A stretch of DNA of 64,000 nt from Odiellus spinosus (GCA_963920705.1 CAWUCO010000198.1:1-64000), one strand, 5' to 3'; shown: positions 50,270 to 60,784, counted from the first letter of the stretch. Numbers and translations are program-made. Notes: a model not told the origin generated them from the sequence alone.

Positions 50270-50530
50270 AGATCCCTTAAGCGAATGGGTGGAAGAAGCT
50301 AAGCTTGGGTGAAAGAGGCCTGAACCATGCTAGGTAAAAGCACCCTTAAGCGAACGGGTGAAAGATCCATTAAGCGCACGGGTGGAAATACCGAAAGCGC
50401 GGGCAAGGCAATATAACTTAAGCTTGGGTGAAAGATCCCTTAACTGTGGGTGAAATAACGCTCAAGCGCACGGCTGAAAGGTCTCCGAAGCTCTGGCGAT
50501 AAAAAACTTAATGTAGGGTGAAAAATTCCA
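50270..50530. repeat. degenerate 25-35 bp repeats in the Helentron 3' region
   Basis: Eight or so copies of GGGTGAAAGATCCCTTAAGCGCAC-like sequence (also GGTGAAATA, GGTGGAAGA). Short subterminal repeats of this kind are typical of Helentron 3' ends. Confidence 0.75.
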
Positions 50531-50554
50531 AAAAGTAAACATAATTGTTTATCC

Positions 50555-50599
50555 CCCGGCATTCCCATAAGTGAGTGCCGGGCCAGCATCAAGTGCTGG
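50555..50599 (+). other. paired 3'-terminal hairpins of the Helentron
   Basis: Two adjacent stem-loops: CCCGGCATTC / GAGTGCCGGG (50555-50582) and CCAGCA / TGCTGG (50583-50599). Helentrons carry a subterminal hairpin that acts as the transposition terminator. The element's end is probably a little downstream, near 50730. Confidence 0.6.
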
Positions 50600-50739
50600 A
50601 GGAGGATGTAGGCCTACTGGGTAGACCTCATGGTAAAAAAGACGCGCCTTCGTCGGCACCTTCACGAATTCTAAAGTCGCTGTTCCGACTCTTTCCAAAG
50701 CGCTCTGGAAACATTCGGAGCACCAAAATAAAATGAGCA

Positions 50740-51000
50740 TTTAATTGCACACTAAAGAATACTTAAAAGGTGCCGATTATAGCCTTACCTCTTTAGGTGG
50801 TGCGGAAAATGGTTATTAAATATAATAATAATAATAAATAATATCAAATATTCAAAAACATTCTTATAATGGAGGATGTGTTGAAGATTAATTAATTTAT
50901 TTACAAAAATTACATCATTAAACGTTATTTTTGGTTTAATTTGGTTTAATTAAACGCGAGTATTATTTCAGTGGTATATAATTTTAAAACCATGGTTTGA
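50740..51000. other. AT-rich linker with (AAT)n
   Basis: A (TAATAA)n stretch at about 50820-50850; otherwise nothing recognised before the NUMT. Confidence 0.35.
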
Positions 51001-51009
51001 TAAAGATGA

Positions 51010-51132
51010 TTTTCCTTAATTAATTTCACAAAGACTAATTTCATTTTCATTTCATATAACTTCATTAATTGAATGAAAGCATCATTACCCCCGGAAGACT
51101 TCACTTATACCCACTTAAGTAATACTAATAAT
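51010..51132 (+). pseudogene. cox1: NUMT: 3' end of mitochondrial cox1
   Basis: In the mitochondrial code, TSLIEWMKASLPPEDFTY is the cox1 C-terminus (the SxxEW...LPP pattern), ending with TAA at about 51130-51132. It runs straight into cox2, with no trnL(UUR). Confidence 0.75.
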
Positions 51133-51134
51133 TA

Positions 51135-51805
51135 ATGGCAACTTGAAAAATCAATATTTGCAGAGATGCAGCTTCTCCTATTATAGAACAAATAACCTTT
51201 TTTCATGATCATACAATAATTATTCTTATTTTAAATACCATTCTAGAAGCTTATATAATAACTAATGCTTTATTTAAAAAATACTTTAATCGATTTTTAC
51301 TATATGGTCAAGAAATTGATACTATCTGAACTAATATTACTGCTTTTATATAAATTTTATTGATTTCCCCTCGATTCAAATTCTTTATATAATAGTTGAA
51401 ACAAGAATGCCAAGACTTACTATTAAAACAAATGGCCACTTTTGAATAATTGATCTTATGAATAATTATATTTTAAACAAATTTCATTTGACGCGTATAC
51501 ATTACCTATAGAAGAATTAGAAATGAATTCTTTTCATTTATAATTTGTAGATAATCGTACTATTATGCCATGTAATATTAATATTAGTATATTAATATCT
51601 GCTTCTGATGTAATTCACTCTTGGGCTATACCCTCATTAGGAATTAAAGCAGATGCGATACGTGGACGTATTAATCAAGTTCCAATAATTACTTCCAAAA
51701 CTGGTTTATTTTTGGAGAATACTCAAAAATCTGTAGAGCTAATCATAGATTCATAGCTATTGTAAATGAAAGAATTCCTACAAACATGTTATAAAATGAA
51801 TTATT
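51135..51805 (+). pseudogene. cox2: NUMT: mitochondrial cox2
   Basis: ATG at 51135 (MATW). Recognisable blocks: FFHDHTMMI, SASDVIHSWAIPSLGIKADA-GR, NQVPIITSKTGLF and, after a frameshift, SKICSANHSFMAIV. The copper-ligand region is present. Frameshifts near 51460 and 51715 disable it. Confidence 0.93.
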
Positions 51806-51814
51806 AAAATAGAA

Positions 51815-51955
51815 TACCTCAATAATAATAAGTGGCTGTAATATAAGCTATGGTCTCTTTAACCATTTTATGGAGAAATCTTACTCCCATAATAAAATAG
51901 AAAATAGTTAAAAAATTTATAACTTTTTTATGTCAAAATATAATTGCCCTATTAG
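51815..51955 (+). pseudogene. trnK: NUMT: mitochondrial trnK and trnD
   Basis: GGTCTCTTTAACCATTTTA (about 51850) is the trnK anticodon arm (CTT). TTTATGTCAAAATATAA (about 51925) is the trnD anticodon arm (GTC). Order K-D after cox2 is the ancestral arthropod arrangement. Confidence 0.75.
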
Positions 51956-52070
51956 GCTTTTCTTAATTCCACAATAAATTGATGACTATTATTGCTTTTT
52001 CCTTTCTTAATAATTTAAATAAATATAATTTTTATACAATTTATTTTAACTTTTAAAAAAATTAATAAAG
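51956..52070 (+). pseudogene. atp8: NUMT: mitochondrial atp8 fragment
   Basis: ATTCCACAATAAATTGATGA reads IPQMNWW in the mitochondrial code, the conserved start of ATP8, followed by a hydrophobic run. It is cut by a retrotransposon. Confidence 0.7.
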
Positions 52071-52079
52071 AACCTAGAA

Positions 52080-53020
52080 CATATAATATCATAATAATAA
52101 ACTGAAAACGATAACAACCTGCAAGAGGACATATATAATATTAACCTGTGGAATATATAAAAATAGGTTGCCCTTAAATTTAGTCAAAACTAAAGTAGTT
52201 ACTTTTACAAGAAAGTCAAACAAGCTAACCTTCAACTATAAACTCAATAATACAACAACCGTTCGAAATTCGTATCATAAAGACTTTGGGGTCATATTTG
52301 ATTTTAAGCTATATTTTAAACTACAGGTTTCTAATCTAGTGTCGCGCTGAACTAGAATGTCTTTTAAAATATCAAAATCGTTGGGTTCAGCAGGTACATT
52401 CAAACTTTTACACTCATATTTCGTTCAAACCCTTATAGAATATGAGTCATTGATTTATGGTGGATGTAGTCGAACGAATTTAGATAAAATTGAACGGGTC
52501 CAAAGAAAGTTTATTGAATTCTATTACTTTAATGTTAAATGTACTGGAGTATATAAATACCACAGGGTCTTAAAAGTATTGGATATTGTCAGAGAATGTA
52601 TTTAAATACGCTGGCTTAAAAAATTCTCGATAATCAAGTTGACTGTGCCTATCTTTTAAGCAAATTATCCTTATTTGCAACGAAAAAAGTAACAAGACAC
52701 ATGTCTTGGTTTTATTTAAAGAAACCTTTTACTTTAAATCCGATTTCCAGGATACAAATGACATATAGTAGTTATTCCGAACTAATTGATTTTGTATTTA
52801 ATTCCATTAATTATATAAAATCCTTTTTTAAACCAAAAAATAAGAATAGTTTATTATAATTCAAATGTTTTTATTGTATACTAAAAATTTTAAAATGTGT
52901 AATACATTTTAATGTAAAATGTGTAATACATTTTCATGTAAAATGTGTAATACATATTAATGTAACTATGTGACCCACTGTAGAAAGCCTGAAACGGTAT
53001 TGTGGACACAATAAAATTGG
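52080..53020 (+). mobile_element. non-LTR retrotransposon RT fragment (Jockey/CR1-like) inserted in the NUMT
   Basis: The frames at 52168-52350 and 52357-52605 encode the end of a reverse transcriptase: LPLNLVKTKVVTFTRKSNK, then a DFGVIFDFKLYF block (RT motif region with (D)LGV.FD.KL.F), LLHSYFVQTLIEYESLIYGG and IERVQRKFIEF. Only about 280 codons plus the 3' tail are present, which is typical of 5'-truncated retrotransposition. The tail has three copies of AAATGTGTAATACATTTTA (about 52890-52965) and ends near AATAAA (53010). It splits atp8/atp6. Confidence 0.8.
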
Positions 53021-53059
53021 ATTTGATAACATTTTGGATTCAAGCTATTAACAATTTAA

Positions 53060-53405
53060 TAGGGTTAATAGAAATATAATATTTGCACACTTATTACCAT
53101 CAGGTACCCCCTTAATATTAATAATATTTTCAATTTTAATTGAATCAATTTGAAATATTATTTGACCAATCACACTATCTATTCGTCTTTCAGCTAATAT
53201 GATTGCAGGACATACTAACTCTATTAAGTAATAAAGGTACAATTTATAATAAAAAATAATTTTATTATTATTAATACACAAATATTAATACTAGTATTAG
53301 AAATTTCTGTAGCTATCATTCAAGGTTAGGTATTTATTATTAGAAATTTCTGTAGCTATCATTCAAGGTTAGGTATTTATTATTTTAATTTCTTTATACG
53401 CAACA
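53060..53405 (+). pseudogene. atp6: NUMT: mitochondrial atp6, 3' part
   Basis: Mitochondrial-code reading gives AHLLPSGTPL, IESIWNIIWPITLSIRLSANMIAGH and the C-terminus LEISVAIIQG-VFIILISLYA. A 39-base segment (AATTTCTGTAGCTATCATTC and following) is duplicated at about 53302 and 53341. The minus-strand open frame here is an artefact. Confidence 0.9.
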
Positions 53406-53416
53406 GAAATACATTA

Positions 53417-54138
53417 ATGAAAAAATTTCATCCATTTTATATTGTAGACCAAACATCAGATTTAGGAGCATTATTTCAAACATCAGGCACCACTAGATGA
53501 ATTCACATTAAATCTCCTTTTCTAAGAATATTTGGTTTTATTATTTTAATTATTACAAGTTACCAATGATGACGAGACATCTCATGACTAGCTACACTAC
53601 ATTATACACAAAAAATTATAATAGGATTAAAAAGAGGTACAATTTTATTTATTGTTTCGGAAGTATTTTTTGTATCATTTTTCTGAGGTAATTTTACATA
53701 GAAGGTTATCAACTAATATTGAAATTGAAATAATATGATCCCCTAAAGGAATTGAACCTTTTAACCCTATACAAATTCCTTTACTATATACAACAATTTT
53801 AATCTCTTCATTAATTTCTGTTACTTGAGCCCACCATAGAATTTTAAATATAAATCAAACACAAGCTAAAAATCATTACTAATAACAATCATTTTAGGGG
53901 GTATTTTACACTATTGCAGGCACGAGAACATGTTGAAGAATCTTTCTCAATTGTTGACTCAATTTATGGAGCAACCTTTTTTGTTGCAGCTAGGTTCCAT
54001 GGATTTCATGTAATTGTATGGACCACATATTTAATAATTTCATTTATTCGATTAAATAAAATACACTTTTCTAAAACCCAACATTTTGGGTTTGAAGCTG
54101 CAGCATGATATTGACATTTCATTGATGAGGAGGACACG
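53417..54138 (+). pseudogene. cox3: NUMT: mitochondrial cox3
   Basis: ATG at 53417. Blocks [83 protein letters not shown] and [13 protein letters not shown] are all cox3. Frameshifts occur near 53695 and 53915, and the last codons are partly deleted. A MITE interrupts it at 54145. Confidence 0.93.
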
Positions 54139-54144
54139 TTATAT

Positions 54145-54431
54145 CAAGAAGGATCAGACAAAGAGAGGAAAAATGGGGCTGCGTTGAGTTAGAGAAGAGC
54201 CAACCTCCCACTCGGGTGGAAAGGGGGATAGCAAATTCTCGAGGTAAACTGTTGTCACGTGGTCACTAGCGTCGTCGGCTACTACGCGTCTCATAAAGGA
54301 TCCGTTTTACCCACGTGACAGCATTTTACCACGAAACATCTCTACCCCCGTTCTCCCAGAGTGGGAGTTTAGGGCGACGCAGTAGGAACTGCGCCGTCCC
54401 CACTTTTCCTCTCCTTGTCTGATCCTTCTTG
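54145..54431. mobile_element. MITE family M3 with perfect 7-bp target duplication
   Basis: Terminal inverted repeats of about 40 bp: CAAGAAGGATCAGACAA at the left and TTGTCTGATCCTTCTTG at the right, extended by GAGAGGAAAAATGGGG / CCCCACTTTTCCTCTC. It is flanked by GTTATAT on both sides (54138-54144 and 54432-54438). A shorter inner palindrome (CACGTGG...CCACGTGA) lies at about 54257-54325. The interrupted mitochondrial sequence rejoins cleanly when the insert is ignored. Confidence 0.92.
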
Positions 54432-54492
54432 GTTATATATTATAATATATAGTAAATTTAGCTTCCAACTAAAAAGTTTTTAATAAAATAAA
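54432..54492 (+). pseudogene. trnG: NUMT: mitochondrial trnG
   Basis: Anticodon loop GCTTCCAACT (TCC at 54464-54466), in the standard position between cox3 and nad3. Confidence 0.75.
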
Positions 54493-54670
54493 TAATTGCT
54501 ATACCTTTTTGTTATCCTTAATTATTTGATTCGTTCTGATAACTCTATCATCAAATCTAGCAAAAATACACTATATAACAAATGAGAAAAATGCACATTT
54601 AGATTCGACCTAAAAATTTGAAAAATTAATTTCTTATTTTAATAAAAACCAAATTACAGGTATATTAATG
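54493..54670 (+). pseudogene. nad3: NUMT: mitochondrial nad3 fragment
   Basis: A degenerate ND3 segment around NEKNAHL, corresponding to the conserved EK.(S/A)PFECGFDP region, follows trnG. Many breaks. Confidence 0.5.
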
Positions 54671-55395
54671 TTAATAAGAAAAATGGATTAAAATATCCTT
54701 ATTAAAGAAACTAAAAACATTAAAGCCGCTAACTGTATAATACAACACACTATATATTTAAAGATTAAAATACATAATTTGTTAGAAATATCTATGAGAA
54801 TTTTCTCTACCTTGATTGCTTCAAAATCATCTTATATTTTAACTACATATATTAAAAAATTAAAATTAATAGTAGAAACAAAAATTGGATTAGTAGATTA
54901 TATATTGAATTTTTTGAATAAATTTTAAATTAAATAAAAATGTGAACATACCTTCTCCCCCAAAAACCTTTCCTCAACCTATATCACCTTCGTATATTTT
55001 TAACCCTAAATCCTTATACACACTAGAAAATCTAAATGAACTAATATAAGTTAAATACCACAGAGTAATGAAATATAAATATATAAAATTCAATTTTAAA
55101 ACGTTTAAAAATGTGTAGGAGACTAAAAATTCTAATAATAATCAAAAAATTATACCCAAACCTATAGAATTATTTTCAAAACACTAGACAAAACAATTAA
55201 ATAAATATAATCAAATAATAATCAACTTATAAACCTTATAAACCCCAAAAAAAACACACACATGGCAAATAGAACATTAGAAAAATTTATAAGAGTATCC
55301 TCACAATAATTAAAATAACTCCCCCATTAAATCTTCTAATTAAAAGATTATATACTAAATGAAATCTATAAATAATAGTACAAAAACCCCAATAA
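54671..55395. pseudogene. NUMT: degenerate mitochondrial stretch (tRNA cluster / nad5 end)
   Basis: Very AT-rich and consistent in position with the trnA-R-N-S-E-F cluster and the 3' end of nad5. No individual tRNA could be folded with confidence. Confidence 0.35.
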
Positions 55396-55700
55396 TGAAC
55401 ATTAAAAAATAAAAAAATATCTATTATTAAAAAAAATCTCAAATACTGGAAATGTTTGGAATAAAAGTAAAAGGGATCCCCCTAAAGTCAAAAATTTTAG
55501 AAGTATCAAATACCCTAATGTAGGAGAATAATTTAGTGCACCTCCTAAAACACGATTATCTTGTAAACCCCTATTGAATAAATTTAAGAACCAGCACATA
55601 AAAACAAAAGAGCCTTAAAAATAGCGTGAATTAAAATCTGAAAATAAGCTACCTCCCATAAACCAATTGATAAACTAAATATTATCAAACTAATTGACAT
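55396..55700 (-). pseudogene. nad5: NUMT: mitochondrial nad5 fragment
   Basis: On the minus strand, LIIFSLSIGLWEVAYFQILIHAIFKALLFLCAGS is split here into pieces: IGLWEVAYFQILIHAIFKAL and LFLCAGS are the classic ND5 segment. A frame change then leads to a GYLILLKFLTLGG-like stretch. nad5 on the opposite strand from cox3 is the arthropod arrangement. It is cut at about 55700 by a repeat array. Confidence 0.85.
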
Positions 55701-55704
55701 GAAG

Positions 55705-56330
55705 TAGAGAGAGCCCGTACGCGAAAGTTTGGTCTCGCCGATTCGGTCTCGCCGATTTGGTCTCGGAACATTTTGGTGTCGAGTCAATTCGGTCTCGAGA
55801 CAGTTCGGTCTCGCGACAGTTTGGCCTCGCCGATTTGGTCTCGGGACATTTTGGGCTTGAACCATTTGGTCTAGCGACTTTTTGGTCTCTGGACATTTTG
55901 GTCTCGAGACAATTCGGTCTCGAGACAGTTTGGGCTCGAGACAGTTTGGTCTCCGTGATATACTAGAGTATTTACGTGGCTTGTCTCACAACTTTTTGAT
56001 GGAATAATCAATAGTAATAATCAATATTGAAATAAAAAATTTATGATAATTGGAATAATGCTTCTGTATAACCTAACCTAACCTAGGCTAGGATTCTTTG
56101 TTCTAGCCCAAACTGTCTCTAGACCAAACTGTCTCGAGACCAAACTGTCTCGAGACGAAATTGTCTCGAGACCAATTTGTCTCGAGACCAAACCGCTCAA
56201 AGACCAAATCGGCAAGACCGAAGGGTCTCGAGACCAAATAGGCAAGACCAAACTGTCTCGAGTCGAAAGCGGTTAGACCAAATCGGCTAGACCAAATCGG
56301 CGAGACCAAATTGACCTGTCCCGTTTTATT
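55705..56330. repeat. inverted array of GGTCTCG(C/A)GAC-type 20-23 bp units
   Basis: The left arm (55705-55960) has about 12 units containing TTTGGTCTCG and CGAGACA(G/A)TT. The right arm (56100-56310) has the same words inverted (CGAGACCAAA, AACTGTCTCGAGACC). The unit itself is partly palindromic (GGTCTCGAGACC). A spacer of about 140 bases contains a (TAACC)3 tract at 56078-56098. Open frames on both strands are translations of the repeat. Confidence 0.9.
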
Positions 56331-56605
56331 ACGATTGTTCAGCCTTATTTTGCAGCACATACGAACCCACAAACATATCTATCTTTTATCATTGCCTTGG
56401 TTAAGATATATTATAGATAGAGGGAATCCAATCTAGTCGCCCAATGCCTTATTAGCTGCGCATTAGGCTTGTCAACATTTTTTTCGATTGTTCAGTTCAA
56501 CCTTCTTTTGCAGCACGTACAAAGCCACAAACCCATCTCTCTCCTGTCATTGCCTTTCTTATTACCTACAGAGAGAGTGGGAACCCAATCTAGTCTCTCA
56601 ATATC
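56330..56605. repeat. direct repeat, about 110 bp, two copies 158 bp apart
   Basis: CGATTGTTCAG, TTTTGCAGCAC(A/G)TAC, CCACAAAC-(C)ATCT and GGAA(C)CCAATCTAGTC occur in the same order at about 56331-56445 and 56488-56605. Confidence 0.85.
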
Positions 56606-56632
56606 CTTTTGACCCAAAGCTTTATTGTTTGG

Positions 56633-56855
56633 CAAAGAATATACAACATAAAACTATATTTTAAAGGATCTTTATTTCTCACGGCTTGGTTTCTTTCCCC
56701 GCCCTTTTCTCCATTAACTCTTTTCGACGGGACAAAATCTATTCAACATGAAAATAAATTAGACACAGTCTTTATTTCTCGCGGATTGTTTCCGTCCCAG
56801 ACTTTTGCTCTATCAACTCTTTTCCACTGGACAAACAGTTGTAGAAAGAAGAAGA
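56633..56855. repeat. direct repeat, about 110 bp, two tandem copies
   Basis: TCTTTATTTCTC(A/G)CGG-TTG, CTTTTCTCCATTAACTCTTTTC / CTCTATCAACTCTTTTCCAC and GGACAAA recur at about 56660 and 56770. Confidence 0.8.
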
Positions 56856-56859
56856 AGAA

Positions 56860-57955
56860 AAATAGTTTTTAGCTATAATCGACAAAAAAACCGCCTCATA
56901 TATGCAAAATAATGTTAATTTTCTCATGAAATTATGATTGGGTATAAATAAATAACGCCGTTGGGCTTTGTTTTAATATCTCGTTTAACCCAAAAAAAGT
57001 TTCGCTAAAAACAGCGCCAAGGATGGATATCGAATATTTTGCGAAGTATCCGATTTTAATTTTTTCAAGCCGACGCGTTAAACCGCGAAAACAAAGCCAA
57101 CAAAAAGAACCATTAAATTCGTCACTATTACAGTTATTAAAACCCGCAACCGTGCAAAGCTTAACCTAAGGTGTCATTATTGCTCGAGCAAAATTTCGTT
57201 ATTAGTACCACAACACAGTAGACGCAACTTCGAGGTAAGGAATCTTTGATAAAGGGAGGAAAACCGACATCTAGAATTGATAGTATTTCATGAAGGCCGT
57301 AGGTTCTAGTAGGATCTCTATATGGATCGCGGGGAAATTTGAATTTCAAATATAATTATAAAAAAATAGCTCTAAACAAATTGTAGACTAAAACATTTTA
57401 TCGACAGTGGTCTGTCTAAAGACCCACGCGCGCCAGCGAATGAATCAAATCACACCCCCTGATTCAGAAAAGAATCATATCTCAGCTAATCTGATTTCAC
57501 GCCACACTACAGCCATTTCGACTGAAGGTCGATATTTGCAAATAGGTAATCCATAAATACACGAGAATAATCGTTAAATTCTGCTTGCGTATTATATTTG
57601 GAATACCAAATACAATCAACGGTTTCGAATAATAACCGTTAAAGGGGACGAGTTATTATTACAAATACCGACCATTAAAAATCTCGACCCAAAAAAGGCA
57701 CCCTTGCGTACAGACGCGAACGTAATTAGATAGACCCAGCCCTAGTGGGGTCTAGGTAATGTTTTTACTGCTGCTTTCGTGTCGGCGTTGGCGTCGTGCA
57801 AGAAGACGAAATACGTCAACGAATCAAAAAAAATCTTCGTCTCTTACCCACAAGACGTCACGACGTGATGTCTGATACAAATTTAATATATATGATATTC
57901 TCCAAGTGGTATCCCTACCGTGTTCTCGTAGCGCTCGATGAGGTATAACTTTACG
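56860..57955. other. no recognisable feature
   Basis: No long frame, no recognised motif and no clear internal repeat. Confidence 0.4.
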
Positions 57956-58104
57956 ATTGAGTGTCGGAAGCTTTACCACGTTACCACAGGTTCTTAGCGA
58001 AACGTGAGAGAAAAATCCCTAATATCTTCAGAGGTAAACAATACAGAAAACAGTCGTCGTTATTTACGTGTTGTCTTGAACGAGGTAAAAAGGTAGTTTA
58101 TCAA

Positions 58105-58290
58105 TGTTTTGGTTCTAGTCTGTCAGTAATGAAAAACGAACAAGTAATTGCAAACGAGCTAGTAAGGGAGCTTATGCGTGTTGAGTTCTAGTCTGTCAGT
58201 AATGAAAATTCGAAAACGATAAACAAGTAGTCGCGAAAGAGATAGTAAGGGAGCTTCTGCGTGTTGAGTTCTAGGTTGTCAGTAATGAAA
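58105..58290. repeat. tandem repeat, about 75-80 bp, 2.5 copies
   Basis: TTCTAGTCTGTCAGTAATGA, AA(A/C)AAGTA, AGTAAGGGAGCTT-TGCGTG and TTGAG recur at about 58112, 58187 and 58268. They overlap an open frame of 76 codons at 57961-58191 that starts VSEALPRYHRF and is not recognised. Confidence 0.85.
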
Positions 58291-58643
58291 ACATGTTATG
58301 AAAACATGTTTAGAAAAGCTTTTTTTGAAAAGCGTGACTGGAAAAGCGGGACTCGAAAAGCGTGATTTGAGTTTGCTCACAAGCGGGGATATTCGAATGT
58401 ACGTCGTTTTCCAATATATTTCATAAAAAACGCTCACGGTCATAAAGTCGGCTCGAGAAATTTCCGTAACTTCGTGTTTGAAGTAATCTTAAGACGCCAT
58501 TCAAATTTGTTTTAAGAGCTGTTATGCATGCATAGCAAGCCCGTGCTCTAGCATCATTCCTTTCAGCCTCTTTCTTAATGTCAGGGGTCTAGGTATTTTT
58601 ATGGGCTTGACCATTTGTTTTGATATTGAATTTGGGATGCTTT

Positions 58644-58915
58644 TTCTTTTTAGGGCACTACGATTGTACGAAGGATCAACTGGAACATCTGACGAAAGTT
58701 TAATGTTTCAATGCCGATTATTGAATAAATTCCATAATGAGGCCCCATTGTTCAACCCCTACGAAATGGCCGATCTATCCATTCCCTTTCAGCTCTTCGG
58801 CTACGGAATGGCAGCGGCAATCGGCGTCAAATTCGTCGAAACAATCCTGGCCATTTATAACAACAACAACTCACCGAAAAGAAAACACCAAATACTCGAA
58901 ACAAAGTTCCAATGA
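58644..58915 (+). CDS. candidate terminal exon of an unidentified host gene
   Basis: A good 3' splice site (TTTTTCTTTTTAG, ending at about 58653) opens a frame to TGA at 58913-58915, about 86 codons. Third codon positions are strikingly C-rich (for example the run encoding FNPYEMADLSIPFQLFGY), unlike the AT-rich DNA around it. The product has a charged/polar part, SIPFQLFGYGMAAAIGVKFV (a possible transmembrane helix) and an Asn-rich basic tail (NNNNSPKRKH). I do not recognise the protein. It is the only piece of this window that looks like living host coding sequence. The upstream exon was not found. Confidence 0.4.
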
Positions 58916-58935
58916 GAGACCCGAAGCGAAGATTG

Positions 58936-59116
58936 GCCTCTATATACCTCTCGCGTTTGACTCCTTCCAAAGGGAGTAGGTAACCAGCAGAATCAGACAA
59001 GCAAAGGTGCTGAAACATCGCCGTCACTTTGCGGGGGAGCTAATCATCTCTCTTCACGGGTTTGATTCAGAGGGTTGCCTACCCCCTTTGGAGGGGGTCA
59101 AAACAAAAGCGAGGAA
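58936..59116. mobile_element. MITE family M1, copy 2
   Basis: Inverted arms CCTCTCGCGTTTGACTCCTTC / GGGGGTCAAAACAAAAGCGAGG with inner CCAAAGGGAGTAGGTAACC / GGTTGCCTACCCCCTTTGG. It shares the CCCTTTGGAG-GGGTCAAAA core with copy 1 at 4043-4190. It lies 20 bases after the candidate exon, so in its 3' UTR. Confidence 0.8.
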
Positions 59117-60400
59117 ATTGTTCGTATGGCCTTGATTTGGCGGTGCTCGCCAAGCTAGACTCAAGCTAGTTTCCCTTTATCTTTACTCGACAGACAACAA
59201 ATCGAATCTGGATAACCAGTGGTTGGCTCGAGCATCCAACTCGAGGTTACAGATATACGTACATTTACCCAATAAATTTAGATTCTCTATCTCTCTTGGT
59301 GGGATGCAAAATTATCGCGTTCATGATTGCTAAGTAAACACTGGCGGTTATCGAGCATCGCTATTAATAATTACACAACCATTAATTAATTCTCTTCGAC
59401 TTTTGAGTTTTTCTTTTTTAGCGTTCCAGAAATCGAACGAATCGTAATTTCGATTAGTTAAATTCAAAAATGCATGATTCCCTCTCGAACATGGATTATT
59501 GTCATTTCCCTCAAAAAAAAAATGCCGAAATTGGCCCATTTTTGGCTATCATTCTTCAGGCTAGTTAAGAGATTTGTCCAATCATATTTCTCTGACGAAT
59601 TTTCCTTAAACGATCAATATTAACAGATCATTTGGATCACTAATATTAAGCCTCATTTTAAATCAAAATGTTTTTCAGGCCAAGAATCGAGCTTTGTCGC
59701 CGAAACAAAATTGAAGCTTAAATCGAGCTTCTGAGTTTAACTGGCGTTATCAGGCTTCGAAGTGACGGAGAAAGCCAATATCTAAACGAATTTGAAACAG
59801 GTTTCGCTCGGAATTAAGCGAAAGCTCGAAAAAAGTAGATTTAAATTAGAGTTTTAGATAGTTTTTGATTCAAAACGGAATATTTGTTAGCTGACAAAAT
59901 GTTAATACTCGATAATATCCGCTTTAAAACATATCGCGCAAAATCGGAAAAAATAAACTCTTAATACGGAGTAAACTTTTCAAATTAGCTATTATTACGA
60001 GCACAATTAATAAAATTATTCGAAATATAACTTATCGGAATTAAGTCTAATTCTAGAAAATTCAAAGTTACCAACTTTTATTTATCATTGACTTAACGTA
60101 AATATATATTATTGAAAATTCAATATTATATTAAAATATTTTAAAAATACAGGATATATTACCATAAGTTTATTATTATCTCTACGTAGCCAAATAACGC
60201 TTCACTTTATCCACGAAACGCTTCGTCTTGGTTAGCTGGCGATTTTTAAAATATTTTCGGGCCAGGCGCTACTTGATGTGTACGTAGGCAACTTAGACCG
60301 TTTATTTATTTTTATTATCGCGAGTTATAATCGAATGGCTTTAATGAATGGGTTTTTAGCCATGCATCCCTAATGGGGGCAGACTGTTATAATGTACTTG
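59117..60400. other. no recognisable feature
   Basis: AT-rich; only short frames and a poly(A)/poly(T) stretch near 59512. Confidence 0.4.
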
Positions 60401-60403
60401 GTT

Positions 60404-60440
60404 GTAGTATTAGTAGTAGTAGTAGTAGTAGTAGTAGTGC
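60404..60440. repeat. (AGT)n microsatellite
   Basis: About 11 copies of AGT/GTA. Confidence 0.95.
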
Positions 60441-60784
60441 TTGTCTTTTTTTAAACAACTTCCCTTTTCCTTCGTAACAATAAAGAAGACGATGCCCGGT
60501 AAAATAGATTTGTACGAAATGAAAGGCTAGAGGGATTCTGACAGTCATGGAGGTGGTCAAAAATTAGTCAATATTTCAGGATTTAGCCCCTTGTAGATAG
60601 TGCATTTTTGTGTTGGGGAGCATTTTTGAACTGAAAAACATATTTTTCTTTCGCCAGCGTTCAGAGTCGTGCCTAAGACAAAGGAAATGTATGCTTTGTT
60701 AAAATTGACGTCTTATCCAGACACAAATACCTCTCATAGAGAGCGGCGTCAACTAGCTACTTAGAGATAATCATACGCTTAGCA
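60441..60784. other. no recognisable feature
   Basis: Nothing supported here. Confidence 0.35.

Noticed and set aside
53048..53281. Minus-strand 77-codon frame
   Set aside because: It is antisense to the atp6 NUMT.
55584..55966. Frames with repeated SRD/RPNR or LETVW peptides
   Set aside because: Translations of the GGTCTC repeat array; only the ND5 part at the end is meaningful.
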